A DNA stretch of 15,451 nucleotides, taken from NCBI GenBank assembly GCA_902767025.1, contig CACXFZ010000225.1:1-15451 (forward strand). The letters are read 5' to 3'. The position numbers and the translations under genes were made by a program. Under the pieces are notes generated by a model. That model was not told where the DNA came from and made no database searches. It saw nothing but the letters and a program-made list of their open reading frames with translations. Positions 7,230 through 13,829 of the stretch are shown one piece after another (the first letter of the stretch is position 1; every line of letters starts with the position of its first letter). Source of the DNA: an uncultured Coriobacteriaceae bacterium. Its GTDB lineage: Bacteria; Actinomycetota; Coriobacteriia; Coriobacteriales; Eggerthellaceae.

Positions 7230-7246
7230 CAATCAAGGGTTGATTG
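7230..7246. promoter_or_regulatory. Inverted repeat, candidate operator in the murC upstream region
   Basis: CAATCAA-GGG-TTGATTG is a perfect 7-bp inverted repeat with a 3-nt spacer, 70 nt upstream of the murC start. It overlaps the TACAAT box on the minus strand (7248 down to 7243), an arrangement typical of a repressor site over a -10 element. The dyad is seen directly; binding by a regulator is inferred. Confidence 0.4.
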
Positions 7247-7248
7247 TA
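7243..7248 (-). promoter_or_regulatory. Candidate -10 box for murC-ftsQ
   Basis: TACAAT on the minus strand matches TATAAT at 5 of 6 positions. It lies about 83 nt upstream of the murC ATG in an otherwise GC-rich gap. No good -35 is present at 16-18 nt spacing. It supports, weakly, separate transcription of murC and ftsQ after the murG gap. Confidence 0.3.
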
Positions 7249-7290
7249 TCGTGTCAGCCATCCGGCCCCGTGCCTATCACAACATCAACC

Positions 7291-7312
7291 AAAAAGAAGG
7301 ACGGCCCGGCCG
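7291..7312 (-). terminator. Weak intrinsic terminator-like structure downstream of murG
   Basis: On the minus strand CGGC-CGG-GCCG forms a short GC stem (7312 to 7302), and TCCTTCTTTTT follows. The stem has only 4 bp, so termination would be partial at best. Its position, about 80-100 nt after the murG stop and before the candidate murC promoter, fits an operon break. Confidence 0.3.
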
Positions 7313-7351
7313 GCAAAGCCCAGAGCGCGGAATCGAACCCGTTTCGCCCTG

Positions 7352-7386
7352 CCCCTGTCACGTTTTGATCAGGGGCCTGACCCCTG
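7352..7386. repeat. REP-like GC palindrome in the murG-murC gap
   Basis: CAGGGG-CCTGA-CCCCTG (7370-7386) is a perfect 6-bp stem with a 5-nt loop. A third arm, CCCCTG at 7352-7357, can instead pair with the CAGGGG at 7370. The element lies 7 nt beyond the murG stop. Alternating CCCCTG/CAGGGG arms around a short TCACGTTTTGAT core look like dispersed intergenic palindromes (REP-type). That it is repeated elsewhere in the genome is inference; only one copy is in the window. Confidence 0.4.
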
Positions 7387-7393
7387 TTCGAGG

Positions 7394-8482
7394 CTAGGAG
7401 CCGGTGACGATGTCTGCGAGCTTGGATGCGGCGTCGGCGGTCTCGAAGGATGCGGCCGCCTCGTGCATGCGGGCGCGGGCCTCGTCGTCGTCGACGAAGT
7501 TCTCGAGCGCTTCCAGGAACTCCGGGCCGTCGATGTCCTCGTCGGCGAACACGATGGCCGCCCCGCGGTCGGCGTACTCGCGCGCGTTCTGGGTCTGCTC
7601 CCCTGCACGGGCGTGCGGGAAGGGAATGAGCAGGGCCGGGATGCCCAGCGCGGATATCTCGGCAAGCGAAGTGGATCCTGCGCGCGACACCACCATGTCG
7701 GCTGCCGCGAGCACCTTGCCCATCGAATCCTCGTACTCGATAACGCGCCAGCGCTGCGCTTCCTCTTCGGTCAGCTGCAGCTGCTCGACCACCATGTCGT
7801 AGTCGCGTGCGCCGGTGATCTGGCGCACATGCAGGCCGGGGCGTGCCAGGAGCATGTCCTTGGCGGCGCAGATGGCGGAGTTGACGTGCTGGGCGCCCAG
7901 GCTGCCGCCGAACACCACCAGAAAGCGCGCGTCTTCGGGAACCTGGCAGTACGCGCGACCCTCCTCGCGCGTCGAGGAAAGCACCTGACGGCGCACGGGA
8001 TTGCCCGTCCCCACCAGCTTGCCGGGGTCGACCTTGCCGGTGCATGCCCCCTCGTAGGCGTAGGCGACCACGTCGGCGCGCTTGGCCAGGTACTTGTTGG
8101 CCAGGCCCATGATCGAGTTGCCCTCGTGCAGCACCAGCGGGATGCGCATGGCCGCCGCGGCCCGGCCCACCGGAATGCAGACGTAGCCGCCGAAGCACAC
8201 GACGCAATCGGGCTGCTCCTGGGCGAACCACTTCTTGGCCTTGGCCGTGGACTTGGCGATCAGGCGAAACGCGCGCACGAGCGATGCGGGATGGGAACGG
8301 TCGAATCCGGCGGACTCGAACGCTGTGAACGGGATGCCCGCTTGCGGCACGAGCGTTGCCTCGAGCCTGTCGGGCGTGCCTGCGTACAGCACCTCGTGGC
8401 CGCGCTCTTGCAGCTCCTCGGCCAATGCGAGTGCGGGGTTCACATGGCCCGCCGTACCTCCACCGCTCAACACGATCTTCAT
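7394..8482 (-). CDS. murG: UDP-GlcNAc:lipid I N-acetylglucosaminyltransferase MurG
   Basis: This 362-residue GT28-family glycosyltransferase transfers GlcNAc from UDP-GlcNAc onto lipid I to make lipid II, on the cytoplasmic face of the membrane. The first Gly-rich loop is GGGTAGHVNPALA (residues 7-19). The second is FGGSLGAQHVN (191-201). The donor site includes SRAGSTSLAEISALG and IPFPHARAGEQTQNA. The acceptor-side motif normally written HEQN reads HEGN (119-122): His, Glu and Asn are kept, and Gln is replaced by Gly. The ATG at 8482 is 6 nt after the ftsW TAG, with AGGAGAAGGTAGGAAG as a strong ribosome binding site overlapping the end of ftsW. It is the last gene of the tightly packed upper run. 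Confidence 0.97.
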   Translation of the reverse strand: MKIVLSGGGTAGHVNPALALAEELQERGHEVLYAGTPDRLEATLVPQAGIPFTAFESAGFDRSHPASLVRAFRLIAKSTAKAKKWFAQEQPDCVVCFGGYVCIPVGRAAAAMRIPLVLHEGNSIMGLANKYLAKRADVVAYAYEGACTGKVDPGKLVGTGNPVRRQVLSSTREEGRAYCQVPEDARFLVVFGGSLGAQHVNSAICAAKDMLLARPGLHVRQITGARDYDMVVEQLQLTEEEAQRWRVIEYEDSMGKVLAAADMVVSRAGSTSLAEISALGIPALLIPFPHARAGEQTQNAREYADRGAAIVFADEDIDGPEFLEALENFVDDDEARARMHEAAASFETADAASKLADIVTGS

Positions 8483-8488
8483 GGCTTC

Positions 8489-9832
8489 CTACCTTCTCCT
8501 ACTCGCAGAGCCGCTGCGCGCGACCGTCTGCGACCTGCTCGACGACCCGGACGCGCGCCGGGCGCCGCCCTGCCTGGAATCACCCGCACGAGCCGGATAC
8601 GGCTGTGCGCGCACGATCGACAATTCGCTGCGGCGCTTGTCGTAGACGCCCGACGTGCTTCCCGAAGCGAACGACACCGACAGTATCAGCGCCACCAGGA
8701 TGAGCGAGCCGAGCAGCGCCGTGCCTCCCGACGAGATGAACGGCAGGGGCTTGCCGGTGATGGGAAGGAGTCCCAGCACGCAGCCGATGTTCAGAAACGC
8801 CTGGAACACCAGCATGACCGTGCATCCGCCCGCCACCATGGTACCGAACAGGTCGGGAGCGCTGCGCGCGATGCGCAACCCCGCCCACAACACGATCACG
8901 AACAGCACGACCACGGCCACCGCGCCCACCAGGCCCAGTTCCTCGCCGATGATCGCGAAGATGAAGTCGGTTTCCGCTTCGGGCAGGTACTGGTACTTGT
9001 GGGCGGAGTTGCCCAGGCCCACGCCGAACAGGCCGCCTTCGGCAAACGCGTAGAACGACTGCACCAGCTGCCAGCCGTCGCCGTACTTGTCGACCCAGGG
9101 GTTCAGGAAGGCCATGCGGCTGCTGCGGTAGCCCACCGTGAAGACGGCGACGACGCCGAACACCGCGATCAGCACCAGCGCCCCCAGGAAGGGCGCGATG
9201 GGCACGCCGGCCAACCACAGCACCGCCACGAGCCCCGCCAGGCAGATGATCGTGGTGCCCAGGTCGGACTGGCTCACGAAGAGCAGCGCCAGCGGGACGA
9301 GCACGAACACCAGCATCATCAGCGTGGTCTTGGCCAGGTTGTACGATTCCACGCGCGACTTGTACATCACGCGGGCGCCCATCAGCAGAAATGCCGGCTT
9401 GGCGAGCTCGGAGGGCTGGAACGTGATCGAGCCCAGCTCCAGCCACCGCTGCGCGCCCAGGCCCACCAGGCCGAAGAGCGCCGTCGACAGCAGGAGCACG
9501 ACGATGCCGGCCCACACCACCCACAATGCCGGCCCCAGCCACACGTAGTAGGGCACGAAGCGCGCCACAAGGAAGCACAGAACCGCGCCGCCCAGCGCGA
9601 TCGCCAGCTGCTTGACCGCTTCGTTGACCGGCGAGGCGCCCACGTTGATGGCCTCGACCGACGTCGTGGAGAACACCATGACCAAGCCGATGACCACGAG
9701 CGCGAACACGGCGAATATCAGCATCAGGCGCGGCAGCACGATGCTGCGCGGGCCGTCGAAGGCTCCCTGTTTCGCTTGTTTCTGCTTGCCGGACGCATGC
9801 CGTGGTTGTGATGCGTTTCCCGTCCGTGCCAT
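8489..9832 (-). CDS. ftsW: FtsW, SEDS-family septal peptidoglycan polymerase
   Basis: This 447-residue polytopic membrane protein has about ten hydrophobic helices from residue 30 to about 395. SEDS signatures are ITFQPSELAKPAFLL (136-150), SQSDLGTT (187-194), GVGLGNSAHKYQYLPEAETD (270-289; Asp289 matches the Asp proposed as catalytic in this family), FIFAIIGEELG (290-300) and KPLPFISSGG. FtsW polymerises lipid II glycan strands at the septum together with its cognate transpeptidase FtsI. The cytoplasmic C-terminal tail is unusual: 17 of the last 29 residues are Arg or Ser. The frame extends upstream to 9979 inside murD, but I chose the ATG at 9832. It has GGGTGA 5 nt upstream and sits 10 nt after the murD stop, as expected in this operon. 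Position next to murD and murG favours FtsW over RodA. Confidence 0.96.
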   Translation of the reverse strand: MARTGNASQPRHASGKQKQAKQGAFDGPRSIVLPRLMLIFAVFALVVIGLVMVFSTTSVEAINVGASPVNEAVKQLAIALGGAVLCFLVARFVPYYVWLGPALWVVWAGIVVLLLSTALFGLVGLGAQRWLELGSITFQPSELAKPAFLLMGARVMYKSRVESYNLAKTTLMMLVFVLVPLALLFVSQSDLGTTIICLAGLVAVLWLAGVPIAPFLGALVLIAVFGVVAVFTVGYRSSRMAFLNPWVDKYGDGWQLVQSFYAFAEGGLFGVGLGNSAHKYQYLPEAETDFIFAIIGEELGLVGAVAVVVLFVIVLWAGLRIARSAPDLFGTMVAGGCTVMLVFQAFLNIGCVLGLLPITGKPLPFISSGGTALLGSLILVALILSVSFASGSTSGVYDKRRSELSIVRAQPYPARAGDSRQGGARRASGSSSRSQTVARSGSASRRR

Positions 9833-9842
9833 CCGAATCACC

Positions 9843-11330
9843 CTATCCCGTGTGCTCGGAGGCGTCGGATCGGATGCGGACCAGCTCCTTGAAGACATCG
9901 CCCCGGTGCTCGAAGGAGTCGAACTCGTCGAACGAGGCGCAGGCGGGCGACAGCAGCACCACGTCTCCCTGTCCCGCAAGTCCTAAAGCGCAATCGAGCG
10001 CGGGCTCGAGCGTGGGTTCCAGGCAGACGGGCAGGCTGCCTCCCTCGAAGGCCTGGTGGAAACGCGGGCCCGCCGCGCCGAAGCACACCACCGCCTTGCA
10101 GTGCTGCTCGGCGTTGCGCACGAGCTCGTCCAAGTCGGTTCCCTTGTCGTCGCCGCCCAGAAGCACGATGGGGCGCTGGGGGTCGAAGGCGGACAGGGCC
10201 TTGAGCGTGGCATCCACGTTCGTGGCCTTGGAATCGTTGTAACAGGTTGCCCCCGCCACCGTGCCGCAGGCCTCCAGACGGTGCGGAAGCGACGCGAACG
10301 TGCGCAATGCCGCACCCACCGCCGCCGCATCGTCGTGCACGCACAGCACGGCGCTTGCAGCCGCCAGGGCGTTGGAGACGTTGTGCATGCCGGGGATCAG
10401 CAGGTCGTCCGCCGTGCACAAAACGTGCTCGGTGCCGCGCACGCACACGACCAGCGAGCGGTCGGACTCGCGCAAGAACGCGGCGTTGACGCTGCCGCAG
10501 GCCTGGCGCATGTCGCCGGTTGCACCCGCACCCGTGCCGATGGGAACGATCCTATCGCCCAGATCCTGCGCACGCAACTCGCGGATCCAGGAGCGCAGCG
10601 TGTCGTCGGTGGCGTCGAGCACGGCGTACCCGCCCGATTCGCCCATGTGCGCCAGCACCTTGCGCTTGGCCTGCGCGTAGGCCTCCAGGCTGCCGTGCCA
10701 TTTCAGGTGGTCGGGCGTGATGTTGAGCACCACGGCCACGTCGGGTGCGAACAGGCTCGTCGAAGCCAGCTGGTAGGACGACACTTCGGCAACGTAGGTG
10801 TCGGTGGCACCGGCGGCGACGGCCGCGATGCAGGTGTCGCCGATGTTGCCCACGGGGTTCGCCCTCATGCCGCATGCCTGGGCTAGATGGGCCGCCAGCG
10901 ACGTGGTGGTCGTCTTGCCGTTGGTGCCGGTGATGGCGATCCACACCGAATCGCGGCTGCTCTCGCGCCAGGCGAATTCGACCTCGCTTATCACCTGCGC
11001 GCTCGCGCGTGCCGCGCTGGCGTAGAAATCGGAGTTCTCGCTGATGCCCGGGGACGCGATGCACACGTCGAAGGCGCCCTCCACGTCCTGCGAGTCGAGC
11101 ACCACCTGCGCACCGCGCTCCTCGCATGCGCGCACCTGCTCGAGCGTGCGCGGGTTGGACGCTCCCGCGTAGATGGTCACGCTGTCCGCGCGCGTGCCCA
11201 GCAGGTCCAGGCAGTAGGCGGCCGCGGCAGAGCCCGACACGCCCAAGCCCAGCACGAGCACGCGCCCCAGGGATGCGGGGGCGTGCTTGCGGTCGGGCAG
11301 CAGGGCGCTGGTCTGTGCGGCGGCAGTCAT
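9843..11330 (-). CDS. murD: UDP-N-acetylmuramoyl-L-alanine--D-glutamate ligase MurD
   Basis: This 495-residue Mur ligase is slightly long for MurD because of an N-terminal extension of about 20 residues before VLVLGLGVSG (24-33). The ATP-binding loop is GTNGKTTTT (135-143). EVSSYQL and NITPDHL(K)WHG are the central-domain signatures. AYAQAKRKVL contains the Lys expected to be carbamylated. The C-terminal domain has NDSKATNVDAT, LLGGDDKGTDL and LLSPACASFDEFDSFEHRG, which are diagnostic of MurD. It adds D-Glu to UDP-MurNAc-L-Ala. The ATG at 11330 follows the mraY stop by 12 nt, with AGGTAAG as ribosome binding site. All catalytic motifs look intact. Confidence 0.97.
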   Translation of the reverse strand: MTAAAQTSALLPDRKHAPASLGRVLVLGLGVSGSAAAAYCLDLLGTRADSVTIYAGASNPRTLEQVRACEERGAQVVLDSQDVEGAFDVCIASPGISENSDFYASAARASAQVISEVEFAWRESSRDSVWIAITGTNGKTTTTSLAAHLAQACGMRANPVGNIGDTCIAAVAAGATDTYVAEVSSYQLASTSLFAPDVAVVLNITPDHLKWHGSLEAYAQAKRKVLAHMGESGGYAVLDATDDTLRSWIRELRAQDLGDRIVPIGTGAGATGDMRQACGSVNAAFLRESDRSLVVCVRGTEHVLCTADDLLIPGMHNVSNALAAASAVLCVHDDAAAVGAALRTFASLPHRLEACGTVAGATCYNDSKATNVDATLKALSAFDPQRPIVLLGGDDKGTDLDELVRNAEQHCKAVVCFGAAGPRFHQAFEGGSLPVCLEPTLEPALDCALGLAGQGDVVLLSPACASFDEFDSFEHRGDVFKELVRIRSDASEHTG

Positions 11331-11342
11331 GGTCTTACCTGC

Positions 11343-12380
11343 CTAGGCGTTCATCAGCGTGTCGACGAAGTACAGGAAGAACCCGATGGCGGCCAGGGTT
11401 CCCGACACGATCCAGAACCGGATGACCACCTTCACTTCGCTCCAGCCCTTCTTCTCGAAATGGTGGTGGAGCGGAGCCATCAGGAACAGGCGCTTCTTCG
11501 TGCGCTTGTAGTGGAACACTTGCAGCATGACCGACAGGGCCTCCACGACGAACAGCCCGCCGATCACCAGGGAGACGATCTCGGTCTTCGTGACCACGGC
11601 CAGGCAACCCAGGCCCATGCCCAGAGCCAGCGAGCCGGTGTCTCCCATGAAGATGTCGGCCGGATAGGCGTTGAACCACAGGAAGCCGATGCACACGCCG
11701 GCGATCGCGCCGGCGAAGATGGCCGCGTCGAGCAGGTCGCTGCGGTACGCGATGGCCGCCATGACCACCATGACCACCATGACCGTGCCGCCCGCCAGGC
11801 CGTCCAGGCCGTCGGTGAGGTTCACGGCGTTGCACATGCCCATCATCAGCAGCAGCACGAGCACCACGTAAAGCCACGGGATCTGGAACCCGCCCGGCAG
11901 CACGGTGGTGAGCACGCCCAGATCGAGCGTGGCCAAAAACGGGAAGGTGATGGTGGGCTCGATGCCCAGGTAGTTCACGGCCACCAGGCAAAACGCCGCC
12001 GAAACCAGGAACTGCCCGATCAGCTTGGCGGTGGGACGCAACCCCAGCGAGCGGCGCATGACCACCTTCGTGTAGTCGTCGATGAAACCCAGCAGGCCCG
12101 TGATCAGAAACGCCGCGATGAGCGCCCACATCTCGGGGGTCCACTTGGACAGCAACAGCACGGTTATGACCACGGCGATCACCAGCACGATGCCGCCCAT
12201 CGTGGGCGTGCCCTGCTTGACCAGGTGGGTCTGTGGGCCGTCGTCGCGCACCTGCTGGCCGATGTGGTCACGGCGCAGCACCTTGATCAGAAACGGGGTG
12301 AGCAGCATCGTGAACGCGCCGCCAAGCACCACCGAGAGGAACACGAGCGATGTGGGATACGATGCGAACATGCCCAGCAT
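11343..12380 (-). CDS. mraY: Phospho-N-acetylmuramoyl-pentapeptide-transferase MraY
   Basis: This 345-residue integral membrane enzyme transfers phospho-MurNAc-pentapeptide to undecaprenyl phosphate, giving lipid I. About ten membrane helices are visible. Family motifs are GTPTMGGI (57-64), the Asp pair in FIDDYTK (D101, D102), NAVNLTDGLDGLAGG (184-198), FMGDTGSLALG (244-254, with the conserved Asp247) and PLHHHFEKKGW (303-313). The length is normal. The ATG at 12380 lies 3 nt after the murF TAG. A second in-frame ATG at 12371 would remove only three residues and cannot be excluded. The helix beginning at residue 199 is encoded by a small 9-nt tandem repeat. Confidence 0.97.
   Translation of the reverse strand: MLGMFASYPTSLVFLSVVLGGAFTMLLTPFLIKVLRRDHIGQQVRDDGPQTHLVKQGTPTMGGIVLVIAVVITVLLLSKWTPEMWALIAAFLITGLLGFIDDYTKVVMRRSLGLRPTAKLIGQFLVSAAFCLVAVNYLGIEPTITFPFLATLDLGVLTTVLPGGFQIPWLYVVLVLLLMMGMCNAVNLTDGLDGLAGGTVMVVMVVMAAIAYRSDLLDAAIFAGAIAGVCIGFLWFNAYPADIFMGDTGSLALGMGLGCLAVVTKTEIVSLVIGGLFVVEALSVMLQVFHYKRTKKRLFLMAPLHHHFEKKGWSEVKVVIRFWIVSGTLAAIGFFLYFVDTLMNA
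11752..11787. repeat. Short 9-nt tandem repeat inside mraY
   Basis: On the plus strand two perfect ATGACCACC units (11761-11778) are flanked by the related ATGGCCGCC and ATGACCGTG. On the coding strand they give the Val-Val-Met repeat within a membrane helix after NLTDGLDG. Unit gain or loss would keep the reading frame. Confidence 0.6.
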
Positions 12381-12383
12381 AGC

Positions 12384-13820
12384 CTAGCCCACCAACCTTT
12401 CGGCAACCACGTCCAACCCCGTGGAATGGGATGCCTTCACCAACACGCAATCGCCCGGCCTCACGCGCCCTTCGAGCGCCTGGACGGCCGCTTGTGCGTC
12501 GGGCACCCATTCGATGTCCAGACCGGGGTCGGCTTCGCGCGCCGCCTCGAGCATGTCGCGGGAGCGCTCCCCCACGCACACGAGCAGATCGACACCCGCC
12601 TGGGCTGCGCGCGCACCGGTGTCCCGGTGCCCTTCGCGCGAGTACGATCCCAGCTCGGCCATGTCGCCCAGCACGGCGATGCGCCTGCCGGCCCCGTCCT
12701 TGAGGGCGAACGCGGCAAGCGAGGCCGCCATCGAATCGGGGTTTGCGTTGTAACTGTCGTCGACCACCGTGAAGCCGGCGGCCGCATGCCTTACGTCCTG
12801 GCGCCCCGATGCGGGACGCGCGTCGGCGAGCGCCCGGGCCATCGTGTCGACCGGGACGCCCATCTCGCAGCCGACGGCAACCGCCGCCAGCGCGTTGATC
12901 ACATTGTGCGCACCCGCCAGGCCGAGCGTGCAGGTGGCAGAGCCCGCCGGGCAGGTGAAAGTGAACGTGGGGAACCCTTCCCCATCGAAGGAGATGTCGG
13001 ATGCGTACACGCTGGGACGCATATCCACAGGGAACGCTTCCGGGTCGGCACCCGAGCCGTCGTAGAACACCGTGCGCACACCGCGCTCGGCAAGCTGGCC
13101 GAAGCGCACGAGGTCGCACGCATGCTCGTCGGAGGCGAGCACGAAGGCCACGCCGTCGGTGGCCAGCCCCTGGTAGATCTCGGCCTTGGCGGCCGCGATG
13201 CCCTGCTGGCTTCCCAGAAGCTCGATGTGGCTGGTGCCCACGTTGGTGACCAGCGCCATGTCGGGACGGGCGATGGCGCACAGCTCGGCGATCTGCCCGG
13301 TGCCGCGCATGCCCATCTCGACGACCACGCAGGCGGTGTCCGCATCGGCTTCCAGCAGCGTGGCGGGCACGCCGAGTTCGTTGTTCTGGTTCGCCTTCGT
13401 GGCGATGGCCGTCATGTGGGCGGCCAGCACGTCGCGCACCAGGTTCTTGGTGGTGGTCTTGCCGCTCGAGCCGGTGAGCGCCACGACCGTGCCTTCCAGC
13501 TGGTCGCGCCATGCGGACGCGAGCGCGGAGAGCGCCTGCTGGCAATCGTCCACGACGACGATGAACGAGCCGCAGCCGTTCGCCCGGGCGATCAGGTCGT
13601 CGTCGGGCTGACGGCAGGTGATGGCGCCCGCGGCACCGGCGTCGAGCGCCGAGCCTATGAAGTCGTGTCCGTCCACGCGCTCGCCCGGCAGGGCGACGAA
13701 CAGGCAGCCAGGGCCCGCCTCGCGCGAATCCCAGGTCATGCGGGTGGCAACGATAGATGCGGGAGCGGTGCACAGCCGCCCCGCGCATACGGAGACAATG
13801 GTGTTGGAGTCGAATCGCAT
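12384..13820 (-). CDS. murF: UDP-MurNAc-tripeptide--D-alanyl-D-alanine ligase MurF
   Basis: This 478-residue Mur ligase has the MurF order of motifs: WDSREAGPGCLFVALPGERV-like N-terminal UDP-binding domain (about 30-50), ATP loop GSSGKTTTKN (117-126), NQNNELGVP, VVEMGMRGTGQI, NVGTSHIELLGS, DDSYNANPDSM and VLGDMAELG. The last four are typical of MurF rather than MurC, D or E. It attaches D-Ala-D-Ala to the UDP-MurNAc-tripeptide, completing the pentapeptide. The ATG at 13820 lies 9 nt after the murE stop. The spacer has no good Shine-Dalgarno sequence (the nearest GGAAAGG is about 14 nt away), so its translation is probably coupled to murE. Active-site motifs appear complete. Confidence 0.97.
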   Translation of the reverse strand: MRFDSNTIVSVCAGRLCTAPASIVATRMTWDSREAGPGCLFVALPGERVDGHDFIGSALDAGAAGAITCRQPDDDLIARANGCGSFIVVVDDCQQALSALASAWRDQLEGTVVALTGSSGKTTTKNLVRDVLAAHMTAIATKANQNNELGVPATLLEADADTACVVVEMGMRGTGQIAELCAIARPDMALVTNVGTSHIELLGSQQGIAAAKAEIYQGLATDGVAFVLASDEHACDLVRFGQLAERGVRTVFYDGSGADPEAFPVDMRPSVYASDISFDGEGFPTFTFTCPAGSATCTLGLAGAHNVINALAAVAVGCEMGVPVDTMARALADARPASGRQDVRHAAAGFTVVDDSYNANPDSMAASLAAFALKDGAGRRIAVLGDMAELGSYSREGHRDTGARAAQAGVDLLVCVGERSRDMLEAAREADPGLDIEWVPDAQAAVQALEGRVRPGDCVLVKASHSTGLDVVAERLVG

Positions 13821-13829
13821 CGAGGTGCG

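Noticed and set aside
7161..7232. Longer murC starting at the upstream ATG at 7232
   Set aside because: The extra 24 residues precede the conserved MKIERVHFIGIGGVG start, would overlap the candidate operator, and have no better ribosome binding site than the ATG at 7160.
7315..7345. tRNA-like T-arm sequence on the minus strand (GGTTCGATTCC) in the murG-murC gap
   Set aside because: The T-stem does not pair beyond two base pairs, no matching acceptor 5' strand, D-arm or anticodon arm lies upstream, and a full tRNA would have to overlap murG.
7244..9811. An 855-codon open frame on the plus strand across murG and ftsW
   Set aside because: Same cause: ftsW and murG are in phase (6-nt gap) and GC-rich third positions remove stops on the opposite strand. 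The product is a low-complexity His/Arg/Gln shadow.
9833..9979. Longer ftsW starting inside murD
   Set aside because: The extension lies entirely within murD or its stop, is Cys/Pro/Ser-rich with no homology feature, and the ATG at 9832 has a proper ribosome binding site.
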